Positions 9,412 to 18,252 of a DNA stretch of 64,000 bases are shown here, piece after piece. How positions within the stretch are numbered: position 1 is the first letter of the stretch; every line of letters begins with the position of its first letter. A program made the translations under genes and the position numbers. Under the pieces are notes generated by a model. It was given only the letters and a program-made list of their open reading frames with translations, made no database searches and was not told the DNA's origin. The DNA comes from Pseudomonas bharatica CSV86 (GTDB lineage: Bacteria > Pseudomonadota > Gammaproteobacteria > Pseudomonadales > Pseudomonadaceae): positions 2,432,001-2,496,000 of the forward strand of contig NZ_AMWJ02000002.1 of NCBI RefSeq assembly GCF_000319305.2, given 5' to 3'.

Positions 9412-9726
9412 TCAAAGCGGTTCTGGTTCATGCGCAATCCGGACACCTGCACAACATTCCTCTTGTAAGAAACCGATCAAATTCTCTAGGTGCCCATACT
9501 CGGGTATACAGACAATCGTGCGGCTATGTTTCTCCTGCCGGATCAGCCCTACCTTGGCCATGCGCGCAAGGTGATGTGATAGCGTCGAAGCAGGAATACC
9601 CAGCCCCTTCTGGATATCTCCGACCGAAGCCCCATCATGGCCAGCTTTGACCAGAAAGCGGAACACGGACAGTCGGTGACTATTCCCTAGCTCAGCTAAG
9701 CTGGCTGCAACCTTTTCGTGATCCAT
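9412..9726 (-). CDS. ArsR-type transcriptional regulator carried by the IS
   Basis: The 104-residue winged-helix protein starts MDHEKVAASLAELGNSHRLS and has the helix-turn-helix IPASTLSHHLARMAKVGLI. ArsR/SmtB proteins usually repress metal or metalloid resistance genes and release DNA on metal binding. The classic CVC motif in the recognition helix is missing. Cysteines lie instead in TIVCIPEYG and in EECCAGV near the C-terminus. It is divergent from the permease across 111 bp, so it probably controls that gene. I chose the ATG at 9726; a TTG four codons upstream is possible. Confidence 0.87.
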   Translation of the reverse strand: MDHEKVAASLAELGNSHRLSVFRFLVKAGHDGASVGDIQKGLGIPASTLSHHLARMAKVGLIRQEKHSRTIVCIPEYGHLENLIGFLQEECCAGVRIAHEPEPL

Positions 9727-9837
9727 AGCACGCCCCAATAATTCGATGTTTCTAGAATTATAGTTGACAGGTCGGATAAACGCAAGTAGGCTGCGTACAT
9801 CATTTCGACAATACTAGAAATATAGGAGTAATATTGA
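9727..9837. promoter_or_regulatory. Divergent promoter/operator region between regulator and permease
   Basis: This 111-bp AT-richer stretch holds two related motifs, TTTCTAGAATTATAG and ATACTAGAAATATAGG, both built on CTAGAA. They are candidate operators for the adjacent ArsR-type protein. TTGACAGG follows the first motif and could be a -35 element. The assignment is inference from position and symmetry. Confidence 0.5.
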
Positions 9838-10872
9838 ATGTCATCTCAACTCCAAGACGCTCTAGGCATGTTCGCCTTTCTCGCTATCGAGCTATCGGTT
9901 TTATTCATTGGCATTAGCTTGCTGGTCGGAGTTCTTCAACGTCACATCCCACCATCCAAGGTGGAAGCGTTACTGACTTCCAGTGGGAAGCGAGGCTATT
10001 TTCTTGCTGCTGGTTTAGGAGCTATAACGCCCTTCTGTAGTTGCTCGACTATCCCCATGTTGAAAGGGTTGATTCGGGCACGGGCCGGTTTTGGGCCGAT
10101 GATGGTGTTTCTTTTCTCATCTCCGTTGCTGAATCCTATCGTCGTCGGCCTGCTGGTTGCCACGTTTGGATGGACACTTACTGCTATCTATGTGCTCGCC
10201 GCTTTGGTGGTCGCGGTAGGTGCCGGATGGCTGCTTCACACGCTTGGCTTCGAGCGTTATGTGCGCCGGACGGCGACACAAGAGAGCAGTGGATGTAGTT
10301 CATCAGCAAGCCCGTGCAGTGCTACATCGACCGCATCGAGTTGCGGCACCAACAGCTGCGACACCACTCCGAAGACGGCTTCTTGCGGGGCTGATAGGAA
10401 GACAACAGTCTCTACGTCTAGCGAATGCTGTGACAGTCAACCCACTGTCACGGTTAAGAAAGAAGGGAAGTACAGTGGTGTGTGGCGGGAAGCTTGGTCG
10501 GACTTTATCGATGTGTTGCCTTACCTGCTCATCGGTATTGCGATTGGCAGCGTGATCTATGGTTTCATGCCCACTGACTTATTGGAGCAGTATGCAGGCC
10601 CAGATAATCCCTTTGCCATTCCAGTTGCCGCTGTCATCGGCGTGCCGTTGTATATTCGCGCTGAAGCCGTCATACCTCTGGCAGCGGCTCTGATGGCCAA
10701 AGGCGTGGGTGCCGGGACGGTGCTAGCGTTGATCATCGGCAGTGCCGGAGCCAGCCTGACTGAGCTCATTCTGTTGCGCTCTTTGTTCACGCTGAAGCTT
10801 TTAGCGGCGTTTTTAGCAGTCATTTTTGCTATGGCGATGATTGCCGGTTACGCCACCTACCTGTTTTTCTGA
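9838..10872 (+). CDS. ArsP/YraQ-family permease with cysteine-rich loop, carried by the IS
   Basis: The 344-residue membrane protein belongs to the predicted permease family (DUF318/ArsP_1) that includes ArsP, an exporter of trivalent organoarsenicals. It has the family motif ITPFCSCSTIPMLKG with Cys67 and Cys69. Two blocks of membrane segments are split by a hydrophilic loop, about residues 143-205, rich in Ser, Thr and Cys (Cys 153, 160, 169, 174, 183, 197, 198). Metal or metalloid export is a fair inference, but the substrate is unknown. RBS GGAG precedes the ATG. Twelve bp separate it from the transposase gene. Confidence 0.85.
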   Translation: MSSQLQDALGMFAFLAIELSVLFIGISLLVGVLQRHIPPSKVEALLTSSGKRGYFLAAGLGAITPFCSCSTIPMLKGLIRARAGFGPMMVFLFSSPLLNPIVVGLLVATFGWTLTAIYVLAALVVAVGAGWLLHTLGFERYVRRTATQESSGCSSSASPCSATSTASSCGTNSCDTTPKTASCGADRKTTVSTSSECCDSQPTVTVKKEGKYSGVWREAWSDFIDVLPYLLIGIAIGSVIYGFMPTDLLEQYAGPDNPFAIPVAAVIGVPLYIRAEAVIPLAAALMAKGVGAGTVLALIIGSAGASLTELILLRSLFTLKLLAAFLAVIFAMAMIAGYATYLFF

Positions 10873-10884
10873 TCAAGGCGGGAG

Positions 10885-12162
10885 ATGATTAATTCGTTAA
10901 GCCTTCCTGGGTACCAGTTGGTGGATTCTGATGAGCAGAATGAAGACATACATTTTCGGCTTGAAGCACCTACACCAGTAGCCTGCGAGGGGTGCGGCGT
11001 GCAGGGTGAGTTCGTGCGGTTCGGCAAGCGTGACGTTCCCTATCGTGATCTGCCCATCCACGGCAAGCGGGTCACTCTCTGGGTGGTCCGCCGCCGATAC
11101 ACCTGCCGGGCCTGCAAGACAACATTCAGGCCCCAGCTACCGGAGATGGTGGACGGATTCCGTATGACACTGCGGCTGCATGAGTACGTGGAGAAGGAAT
11201 CCTTCAACCACCCCTACACCTTTGTGGCGGCACAGACCGGCCTGGACGAGAAGACGGTGCGCGACATCTTCAACGCCCGCGCCGAGTTCCTGGGGCGCTG
11301 GCACCGCTTCGAGACGCCCCGCATCCTGGGCATTGACGAGCTATACCTGAACAAGCGCTACCGCTGCATTCTGACCAACATTGAGGAGCGAACCCTGCTC
11401 GACCTGCTGGCCACCCGCCGCCAGGACGTGGTGACCAACTACCTGATGAAGCTGAAAGACCGGCAGAAGGTCGAGATCGTCAGCATGGACATGTGGAACC
11501 CCTACCGGGCAGCGGTCAAGGCTGTGCTGCCCCAGGCCCGTATCGTGGTCGATAAGTTCCATGTGGTGCGCATGGCCAACGATGCCCTAGAGAGAGTGCG
11601 CAAGGGCCTCAGAAAGGAGCTGAAACCGTCCCAGAGCCGGACTCTCAAGGGAGACCGGAAAATCCTGCTGAAACGCGCTCACGAAGTCTCAGACCGGGAG
11701 CGCCTCATCATGGAGACCTGGACAGGCGCGTTCCCGCAACTGCTGGCCGCCTACGAGCACAAGGAGCGCTTCTACGGCATCTGGGACGCCACCACACGGC
11801 TCCAGGCAGAAGCCGCCCTGGACGAGTGGATAGCCACCATCCCGAAGGGCCAAAAGGAAGTCTGGAGCGATCTGGTCAGGGCAGTGGGAAACTGGCGCGA
11901 AGAGACCATGACCTACTTCGAGACGGACATGCCCGTCACCAACGCTTACACGGAGTCCATCAACCGACTGGCCAAGGACAAGAACCGTGAAGGGCGCGGT
12001 TACTCCTTCGAGGTGATGCGGGCACGAATGCTCTACACCACGAAGCACAAGAAGAAGGCACCGACTGCGAAGGTCTCTCCTTTCTACAAGAAAACCATCG
12101 GTTACGGACTGCCGGACTTCGCAGAGGAACTCAACTACGGAGTCGATCTATCAACCATCTGA
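10885..12162 (+). CDS. ISL3-family transposase
   Basis: The 425-residue transposase starts with a zinc-ribbon region (Cys34, Cys37, Cys74, Cys77) followed by an HTH and the DDE_Tnp_ISL3 core. Likely catalytic residues are Asp151 in LGIDELYLN, Asp223 in VVDKFHVVRM and Glu357 in NAYTESINR; Asp202 in SMDMWNPYR is also conserved. It is full length and probably active, since an identical copy lies 20 kb away. RBS GGCGGGAG precedes the ATG. Confidence 0.95.
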   Translation: MINSLSLPGYQLVDSDEQNEDIHFRLEAPTPVACEGCGVQGEFVRFGKRDVPYRDLPIHGKRVTLWVVRRRYTCRACKTTFRPQLPEMVDGFRMTLRLHEYVEKESFNHPYTFVAAQTGLDEKTVRDIFNARAEFLGRWHRFETPRILGIDELYLNKRYRCILTNIEERTLLDLLATRRQDVVTNYLMKLKDRQKVEIVSMDMWNPYRAAVKAVLPQARIVVDKFHVVRMANDALERVRKGLRKELKPSQSRTLKGDRKILLKRAHEVSDRERLIMETWTGAFPQLLAAYEHKERFYGIWDATTRLQAEAALDEWIATIPKGQKEVWSDLVRAVGNWREETMTYFETDMPVTNAYTESINRLAKDKNREGRGYSFEVMRARMLYTTKHKKKAPTAKVSPFYKKTIGYGLPDFAEELNYGVDLSTI

Positions 12163-12220
12163 TAATGGTATCAGGTTGGTGGGGTAAAGGTGCCCCATCA
12201 ACCATTAAATCCGTATACCC

Positions 12221-12228
12221 GGAATTTT
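12221..12228. repeat. Target site duplication, right of IS copy 1
   Basis: GGAATTTT, identical to 9228-9235, directly follows the IS end at 12220. Confidence 0.93.
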
Positions 12229-12409
12229 TATAGGGGCGGCGATGTAAGGAGGTAACGCGGGTATTCGGAGGCGATGGCTGGTCTTGTTCTCGGGTAGTCC
12301 ATCGGAGGAACGAATGGCGCGACAAACCTTGCTCGACGGCCACGTTCGCACTATAGAATGGCCGTCACGCAAACAGACATTGGCGTTTTGGCAAGCGAAG
12401 AGTGCACCG

Positions 12410-13282
12410 ATGCAATATCAGATCAGCCACGCCGACCTCTCCCTGGTTCTCGCCCTGGTGCGTGGTCGCTCCCTGGCCAAAGCGGCGGAACTGCTCAAGG
12501 TCGACGTTTCCACGGTGTTCCGCTCGATCCGGCGGATGGAGGCGGCGCTGGGCACGGCCTTGTTCGTGAAGAGCCGCAAGGGCTACATCCCTACGGGTAC
12601 CGCCCAGGCTTTGGCGGAACAGGCCGAGCGCGCCGAACAGGCCCTGGACGCGGCGCGCGTCGCCCTGGCCCACGGCGAGCAGGTGGTCAGTGGCACGGTG
12701 CGCCTGACCTGCACCGATGCCGTGCTGCACAGCCTGCTGCTGCCGGCGCTGGCCGAGTTCATGCCGGCCTACCCGGCACTGAACCTTGAACTGGCGACGT
12801 CCAACACCTTCGCCAACCTCAGCCGACGGGATGCCGACCTGGCGCTGCGCCTGACCAATGCGCCGCCCGAGCATCTTGTAGGACGCTGCCTGGGTTCGGC
12901 GTCCTACGTTATCTGTGGCCGTGAGGAGTTTCGCCAGCGCCTGACGGAAAATCCGGCGAGCGTGCCGTGGATCGCCCCGGACGACTCCATGCAGGACCAC
13001 CCAACCCTGGTCTGGCGCAGCGAAAAGCTCCCCGGCGTACTGCCGCGCTACCGCTGCAGCGGAATTGCCTCCATTGCCCAGATGGTCGGCGCCGGCCTCG
13101 GTGTTGCCGCGCTGCCCGACTACATGGCGCATACCCTGCCGGGCGTGGAGCAATTGAGCGAAGCCCTGCCCGGCTGCGACATCCAGCTTTGGCTGCTGAC
13201 CCGCCCGGATTGCCGTGCCCTGCGCTCGGTCCAGACGCTGTTCGACGAGCTGACGCCGCGTCTGCGCAATGCCTTGATCTGA
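12410..13282 (+). CDS. LysR-family transcriptional regulator
   Basis: The 290-residue product starts MQYQISHADLSLVLALVRG and has the N-terminal HTH with SLAKAAELLKVDVSTVFRSI, then a LysR substrate-binding domain to the C-terminus. Without the IS it would be divergent from the polyamine operon across about 205 bp, the usual layout for a LysR gene and its target. Control of that operon is inference. An in-frame extension up to 12284 shows no family similarity, so I took the ATG at 12410. Confidence 0.87.
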   Translation: MQYQISHADLSLVLALVRGRSLAKAAELLKVDVSTVFRSIRRMEAALGTALFVKSRKGYIPTGTAQALAEQAERAEQALDAARVALAHGEQVVSGTVRLTCTDAVLHSLLLPALAEFMPAYPALNLELATSNTFANLSRRDADLALRLTNAPPEHLVGRCLGSASYVICGREEFRQRLTENPASVPWIAPDDSMQDHPTLVWRSEKLPGVLPRYRCSGIASIAQMVGAGLGVAALPDYMAHTLPGVEQLSEALPGCDIQLWLLTRPDCRALRSVQTLFDELTPRLRNALI

Positions 13283-13450
13283 GCCATAGACGAAGACTAT
13301 TGAAATAGACGCTTACATCTAGGTATCGTCAGCTTATTCAGGGCTCGGGGCCGAAAACAGCGCTTCCCTAACGGCTGGTTATTTTTTAAACTGCCGAGTC
13401 CACTCGCCCACTCCCGGGCAGAACACCGCATTCGCTATTCGAGGAACACC

Positions 13451-13714
13451 ATGGCCCGCGTAACCGTTGAAGACTGCCTGGAACACGTTGATAACCGCTT
13501 TGAGCTGGTCATGCTGTCCACCAAGCGTGCCCGTCAACTGGCAACCGGCGGCAAAGAGCCGAAAGTGGCCTGGGAAAACGACAAGCCTACCGTCGTAGCG
13601 CTGCGTGAAATCGCCGAAGGTATCGTCACCCCCGAGTTCATCGCCGCAGAAGAGATCGTCACCGAAGACCCGGTCTTCCCGACGTTCGAGGACGAGGCCA
13701 ACGAGGCCGTCTAA
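13451..13714 (+). CDS. rpoZ: RNA polymerase omega subunit
   Basis: The 87-residue product starts MARVTVEDCLEHVDNRFELV, the standard RpoZ N-terminus. Omega binds the beta-prime subunit, helps polymerase assembly and forms part of a ppGpp site. It lies just upstream of spoT, the ppGpp enzyme gene, as in most gammaproteobacteria. The 168-bp gap upstream should carry its promoter. Confidence 0.97.
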   Translation: MARVTVEDCLEHVDNRFELVMLSTKRARQLATGGKEPKVAWENDKPTVVALREIAEGIVTPEFIAAEEIVTEDPVFPTFEDEANEAV

Positions 13715-13774
13715 GTCCATGCCTGGTCGACGTTGTACGGCGCGGGTCCCTTATCCTCGGCAGGAGGTCGAATC

Positions 13775-15883
13775 TTGCCGAGCATAGATGCCCTCGCCGA
13801 TCGCCTATCGACCTATCTGGGTCCCGAGCAGGTCAACCTGGTACGCCGGGCCTATTTCTACGCCGAACAGGCCCACGACGGCCAGCGCCGCCGCAGCGGC
13901 GAGGCGTACGTCACGCATCCCCTGGCCGTCGCCAGCATCCTCGCCGACATGCACATGGACCATCAGAGCCTGATGGCAGCCATGCTGCACGATGTGATCG
14001 AAGACACCGGCATCGCCAAGGAAGCCCTCAGTTCGCAGTTCGGCGAGACCGTCGCCGAGCTGGTCGATGGCGTCAGCAAGCTGACCCAGATGAACTTCGA
14101 GACCAAGGCCGAGGCCCAGGCGGAAAACTTTCAGAAGATGGCCATGGCCATGGCCCGGGATATCCGCGTGATCCTGGTCAAGCTGGCCGACCGCTTGCAC
14201 AACATGCGCACCCTGGAAGTGCTGTCCGGCGAAAAACGCCGGCGCATCGCCAAGGAAACCCTGGAAATCTACGCCCCCATCGCCAATCGCCTCGGCATGC
14301 ACAGCGTGCGTATCGAATTCGAGGACCTGGGTTTCAAGGCGATGTACCCGATGCGCTCGGCGCGTATCTACCAGGCGGTCAAGCGCGCCCGCGGCAACCG
14401 CAAGGAAATCGTCAACAAGATCGAGGAATCGCTGAGCCATTGCCTGGCCGTCGATGGCATCGAAGGCGAGGTCAGCGGCCGCCAGAAACACATCTATGGC
14501 ATCTACAAGAAGATGCGCGGCAAACGCCGGGCCTTCAACGAGATCATGGATGTCTATGCGTTCCGCATCATCGTCGACAAGGTCGACACCTGCTACCGCG
14601 TGCTCGGCGCCGTGCACAACCTGTACAAGCCGCTGCCCGGGCGCTTCAAGGATTACATCGCAATCCCCAAGGCCAACGGCTACCAGTCGCTGCACACCAC
14701 CCTGTTCGGCATGCACGGCGTGCCCATCGAGATCCAGATCCGCACCCGCGAGATGGAAGAGATGGCCAACAACGGCATCGCTGCACACTGGCTGTACAAG
14801 TCCAGCGACGAGGAAAAGCCCAAGGGCACCCATGCCCGTGCCCGACAGTGGGTCAAGGGTGTGCTGGAGCTGCAGCAACGTGCGGGCAACTCCCTGGAAT
14901 TCATCGAAAGCGTGAAGATCGACCTGTTCCCCGACGAGGTCTACGTGTTCACGCCCAAAGGCCGCATCATGGAGCTGCCCAAAGGCTCCACCGCAGTCGA
15001 TTTCGCCTACGCGGTACACACCGACGTTGGCAACAGCTGCATCGCCTGCCGCATCAACCGCCGCCTGGCGCCGCTGTCGGAACCGCTGCAAAGCGGCTCC
15101 ACCGTGGAAATCGTCAGCGCCCCGGGCGCCCGACCAAATCCGGCCTGGCTCAACTTCGTGGTCACCGGCAAGGCCCGCACGCATATTCGTCACGCCCTCA
15201 AGCTGCAGCGCCGCTCCGAGTCGATCAACCTTGGCGAACGCCTGCTGAACAAGGTGCTCAACGGTTTCGACAGCGCCCTCGACAAGATTCCGCCGGAACG
15301 CATCCAGGCCATGCTCGCCGAGTACCGCCTGGAAGTGATCGAAGACCTGCTGGAAGACATCGGCCTGGGCAACCGCATGGCCTACGTGGTCGCCCGCCGC
15401 TTGCTGTCCACCGAGGGCGAGCAGTTGCCCAACCCGGAAGGGCCGCTGGCGATCCGCGGTACCGAAGGCCTGGTGCTCAGCTACGCCAAGTGCTGCACGC
15501 CGATCCCGGGCGATCCGATCGTCGGGCACCTGTCGGCGGGCAAGGGCATGGTGGTGCATCTGGAGAGCTGCCGGAACATCAGCGAAATCCGCCACAACCC
15601 GGAAAAGTGCATCCAGCTGTCCTGGGCCAAGGACGTTACTGGCGAGTTCAACGTCGAACTGCGCGTCGAGCTGGAACACCAGCGCGGCCTGATCGCGCTG
15701 CTTGCCAGCAGCGTCAACGCCGCCGACGGCAACATCGAGAAAATCAGCATGGATGAGCGCGATGGCCGCATCAGCGTCGTCCAGTTGGTGGTCAGCGTGC
15801 ACGACCGCGTGCATCTGGCTCGCGTGATCAAGAAACTGCGCGCGCTGACGGGCGTCATCCGCATCACCCGCATGCGCGCGTAG
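13775..15883 (+). CDS. spoT: Bifunctional (p)ppGpp synthetase/hydrolase SpoT
   Basis: The 702-residue product uses a TTG start at 13775, preceded by AGGAGGTC at 13762-13769; it reads PSIDALADRLSTYLG. Domains in order are the HD hydrolase (AAMLHDVIEDT and LADRLHNMRTL), the RelA/SpoT synthetase (KDYIAIPKANGYQSLHTT), TGS (VYVFTPKGRIMELPKGSTAV) and a C-terminal ACT domain. It makes and degrades ppGpp during starvation. An upstream in-frame extension to 13733 lacks an RBS. The ORF of 669 residues on the opposite strand is a codon-bias shadow. Confidence 0.97.
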   Translation: MPSIDALADRLSTYLGPEQVNLVRRAYFYAEQAHDGQRRRSGEAYVTHPLAVASILADMHMDHQSLMAAMLHDVIEDTGIAKEALSSQFGETVAELVDGVSKLTQMNFETKAEAQAENFQKMAMAMARDIRVILVKLADRLHNMRTLEVLSGEKRRRIAKETLEIYAPIANRLGMHSVRIEFEDLGFKAMYPMRSARIYQAVKRARGNRKEIVNKIEESLSHCLAVDGIEGEVSGRQKHIYGIYKKMRGKRRAFNEIMDVYAFRIIVDKVDTCYRVLGAVHNLYKPLPGRFKDYIAIPKANGYQSLHTTLFGMHGVPIEIQIRTREMEEMANNGIAAHWLYKSSDEEKPKGTHARARQWVKGVLELQQRAGNSLEFIESVKIDLFPDEVYVFTPKGRIMELPKGSTAVDFAYAVHTDVGNSCIACRINRRLAPLSEPLQSGSTVEIVSAPGARPNPAWLNFVVTGKARTHIRHALKLQRRSESINLGERLLNKVLNGFDSALDKIPPERIQAMLAEYRLEVIEDLLEDIGLGNRMAYVVARRLLSTEGEQLPNPEGPLAIRGTEGLVLSYAKCCTPIPGDPIVGHLSAGKGMVVHLESCRNISEIRHNPEKCIQLSWAKDVTGEFNVELRVELEHQRGLIALLASSVNAADGNIEKISMDERDGRISVVQLVVSVHDRVHLARVIKKLRALTGVIRITRMRA

Positions 15884-15906
15884 CCCTTCCCTTGCAAGGA
15901 GTCCCC

Positions 15907-16287
15907 ATGACCAAGACCGTCATCAACAGCGACAAGGCACCCGCCGCCATCGGTACCTACTCCCAGGCGATCAAGGCTGGCAACACCGTCTACATGTCGG
16001 GCCAGATTCCCCTCGATCCGAAAACCATGGAACTGGTCGAAGGCTTCGAAGCCCAGACCGTCCAGGTGTTCGAGAACCTCAAGGCCGTGGCCGAGGCTGC
16101 TGGCGGCTCCTTCAAGGACATCGTCAAGCTGAACATCTTCCTGACCGACCTGAGCCATTTCGCCAAGGTCAACGAAGTGATGGGCCGCTACTTCGAGCAG
16201 CCGTACCCTGCCCGTGCGGCCATCGGCGTCGCTGCCTTGCCACGCGGTTCGCAGGTCGAGATGGACGCTATCCTGGTACTCGAGTAA
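15907..16287 (+). CDS. ridA: RidA-family reactive enamine/imine deaminase
   Basis: The 126-residue product starts MTKTVINSDKAPAAIGTYSQ and ends in QVEMDAILVLE. RidA hydrolyses 2-aminoacrylate and similar intermediates from PLP enzymes. The family arginine is in PYPARAAIGVAALPRGSQVE. An AAGGAG Shine-Dalgarno sequence lies upstream. It follows spoT closely and ends before a terminator hairpin. Confidence 0.93.
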   Translation: MTKTVINSDKAPAAIGTYSQAIKAGNTVYMSGQIPLDPKTMELVEGFEAQTVQVFENLKAVAEAAGGSFKDIVKLNIFLTDLSHFAKVNEVMGRYFEQPYPARAAIGVAALPRGSQVEMDAILVLE

Positions 16288-16294
16288 CACGCCT

Positions 16295-16325
16295 GCGGCG
16301 GGCGATTCGGCCCGCCGCACCTTTT
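16295..16325 (+). terminator. Intrinsic terminator after ridA
   Basis: GCGGCGGGC, a short loop and GCCCGCCGC (16295-16318) are followed by ACCTTTT. It would end the spoT-ridA transcript. Confidence 0.75.
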
Positions 16326-16341
16326 CCTGAAGGACCCCGCC

Positions 16342-17079
16342 ATGCGCCACGCGCTTGCCCTTTCCCTGGTCGCCGCACTGCTGGGCGGCTGCGCCAGCCA
16401 CAAACCCGAAGACTACAACGGCATCTGGATCAACCAGGCCGCGATCGACGCTGCCGCCAAGGGCACCGGCCTGCGTTATGCGCTGGAGCGCAACGGTCCG
16501 AACTTCGAGTGGAAGGTCAATATCGCTGCGGGCCAGGCCAGCTATAGCAATGGCTTCGAACTGGTCGAGGGCCGGCTGAGCGCGGTAGACGAAAATCACT
16601 GGCAGGTGCAGCTGGACGGGGACCAGGTGGAGAACCTCGAGCTGGACGGCAAGGAACTGGTCCAGGCCACCAGCGACTGGGCGCCGGAGCAGCGCTTCCA
16701 GCGCACGACCAATGTGATCGACGCCGATGTTCCGCCGGGTGCGATTTTCGAGAAGGCGCTGTATGGCGCCTACATGAAGGGCGACTGGCGCGTCCTGGAG
16801 GGTCCGGGCCAGGGCGGTACCGTACGCTTCCGCGACAACGGCAGCCTGGACGGCCTGCCCAATCTCGACCGCTATGCCCTGTGCCTGGCCGGCGACTGCG
16901 CAACCATGACCGGCAAGTACGACAGCATGTGGCTGGAGCGCAACCAGCAAGGCAACCCGTGGATCTTCAAGCGTGATGGCAAGCAGCTGGAGATTTTCCA
17001 GGCCGTCAACGAAGCGCGACCGGACGAAATGCCGGAACTGCGCCCGGGTGCCCGGCGCTGGTTGCTGGAGCGCAAATAA
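16342..17079 (+). CDS. Predicted lipoprotein of unknown function
   Basis: The 245-residue product begins MRHALALSLVAALLGGCASH, a signal peptide with lipobox LGGC, so Cys17 should be lipidated. The rest is soluble and acidic, with no motif I recognise. It lies between ridA and an SDR gene on the other strand. RBS AAGGA lies a few bases before the ATG. Confidence 0.75.
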   Translation: MRHALALSLVAALLGGCASHKPEDYNGIWINQAAIDAAAKGTGLRYALERNGPNFEWKVNIAAGQASYSNGFELVEGRLSAVDENHWQVQLDGDQVENLELDGKELVQATSDWAPEQRFQRTTNVIDADVPPGAIFEKALYGAYMKGDWRVLEGPGQGGTVRFRDNGSLDGLPNLDRYALCLAGDCATMTGKYDSMWLERNQQGNPWIFKRDGKQLEIFQAVNEARPDEMPELRPGARRWLLERK

Positions 17080-17101
17080 CACCCGGTTCAAGTGCAATGC
17101 G

Positions 17102-17183
17102 GACCCTGTGGGAGCTGGCTTGCCAGCGATGGCGACGGTGAATTCACTACTGCTATCGCTGGCAAGCCAGCTCCCACAGGGTC
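17102..17183. repeat. REP pair (REPIN)
   Basis: Two opposed arms with the core GTGGGAGCTGGCTTGCCAGC flank a spacer that contains GAATTCACTAC. The pair fills the gap between two convergent genes. Confidence 0.9.
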
Positions 17184-17194
17184 CGCGTCGCTAA

Positions 17195-18055
17195 TCAGGG
17201 CTTTTGACCCTCAAGGATCGCGGCGTAGCCTTCGCGGTAACTCGGATAAGTCGGCGCCCAGCCCAGCGCCCGGGCCCGGGCGTTACTGCAACGCTTGCTC
17301 CCGGTACGCCTCACCCGCTGCTGCTCCGACCATTCGGTAACCCCCATGTACTCACGCAGCCAGCCCACCACTTCGGCCAGCGGAGCGGGCGCGTCGTCCA
17401 CACCGATATAGCAGTCGTCCAGCGCCCGCCCGTCGTGATCGGCACGCAGCAGGAAAGCCAGCAGGCCGGCGGCATCCTCGGCATGGATTCGGTTGCCGTA
17501 AAGCGGTGGTTCCTCGGTCACCCGATAACCTTGGCGAACCTGGCTCAGCAACCATTCGCGCCCCGGGCCGTAGATTCCGGTCAAGCGCACGACGCTGGCC
17601 GGGATTCCGCTCTCCAGGGCAAGACGCTCCGCCTCCAGCATCACCCGGCCGGAATATTCCTGCGGCGCGGTTTCCGCGGTCTCGTCGATCCATTCTCCAT
17701 TCTTCTGGGCGAACACGCTGCTGCTGGAGACGAACAGCAGGCGACGCGGCCTCTGGCCCCGTTCTGCCAGCCAGCCCAGCACGTTACGCAGCCCCTCGAC
17801 GTAGGCCGAGCGGTAGCCAGGCTCGTCATGCTGGCTGGCAGCCACGCAAAAGACCAAGTAGTCGGGGCCTATCGTCGGCCAATCGGCGGGGATTTCGCGC
17901 CTTTCGAGATCCGCAGCGATAGCCGTGACGCCTGCAGGCACTGCGCTGGCAGTACGCCGCAGACCACTCACCGACCAGCCGCCCGCCAGCAGTTGCCTGG
18001 CCAGGCGACCACCAACATCGCCACAACCAACGATCAGGACTGAAGGTGCTGACAT
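17195..18055 (-). CDS. SDR-type NAD(P)-binding oxidoreductase, YeeZ-like
   Basis: The 286-residue product starts MSAPSVLIVGCGDVGGRLAR, with the Rossmann motif GCGDVGG. The usual YxxxK catalytic pair is not seen; the equivalent segment reads EYSGRVMLEAE, as in E. coli YeeZ. It belongs to the extended SDR-like group with unknown substrate. It is divergent from exbB across about 200 bp. Confidence 0.8.
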   Translation of the reverse strand: MSAPSVLIVGCGDVGGRLARQLLAGGWSVSGLRRTASAVPAGVTAIAADLERREIPADWPTIGPDYLVFCVAASQHDEPGYRSAYVEGLRNVLGWLAERGQRPRRLLFVSSSSVFAQKNGEWIDETAETAPQEYSGRVMLEAERLALESGIPASVVRLTGIYGPGREWLLSQVRQGYRVTEEPPLYGNRIHAEDAAGLLAFLLRADHDGRALDDCYIGVDDAPAPLAEVVGWLREYMGVTEWSEQQRVRRTGSKRCSNARARALGWAPTYPSYREGYAAILEGQKP

Positions 18056-18146
18056 GCTGAAACTCCCGTAATCAAAGGCTGGACTATCCCGGCAAAATCG
18101 ATAGGCGGCTAGCGATGAAGTTAAAAAAAGCTACTTTATTACTTTT

Positions 18147-18169
18147 GCTAACAAGAATTACTTGCAATA
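18147..18169. promoter_or_regulatory. Candidate Fur box upstream of exbB
   Basis: TGCTAACAAGAATTACTTGCAAT is AT-rich with a GAATTACTTGCAA core that resembles Pseudomonas Fur sites. It lies about 85 bp before exbB, an iron-responsive gene in many species. The match is imperfect, so this is tentative. Confidence 0.4.
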
Positions 18170-18252
18170 ATGGCCGCCCATTTTTCTGTTCTCGGCCTGT
18201 TTCGAGGCCCTGAAGAGCATCCACCCATTCTTCTTCATCAGGTCCGGCCAGC

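Larger units (their letters stand above)
9236..12220 (+). mobile_element. ISL3-family insertion sequence with efflux cargo, copy 1 (2,985 bp)
   Basis: The ends are imperfect inverted repeats: the left begins GGGTATCCGGAATTTCTGGT and the complement of the right begins GGGTATACGGATTTAATGGT. Eight-bp direct repeats GGAATTTT flank both ends. Inside are, left to right, an ArsR-type regulator (reverse), a permease and an ISL3 transposase (both forward). The 176 bp at the left end hold no gene. The same 2,985-bp element lies inverted at 31854-34838, and all three proteins are identical between copies. It sits between the polyamine operon and the divergent LysR gene. Confidence 0.95.

Noticed and set aside
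13805..15814. 669-residue reverse-strand ORF opposite spoT
   Set aside because: It mirrors spoT codons in GC-rich DNA. Residues are low in variety, with no motif or RBS.
15481..17097. 538-residue reverse ORF across spoT, ridA and the lipoprotein gene
   Set aside because: It spans three real genes and a terminator on the other strand and has no recognisable domain.
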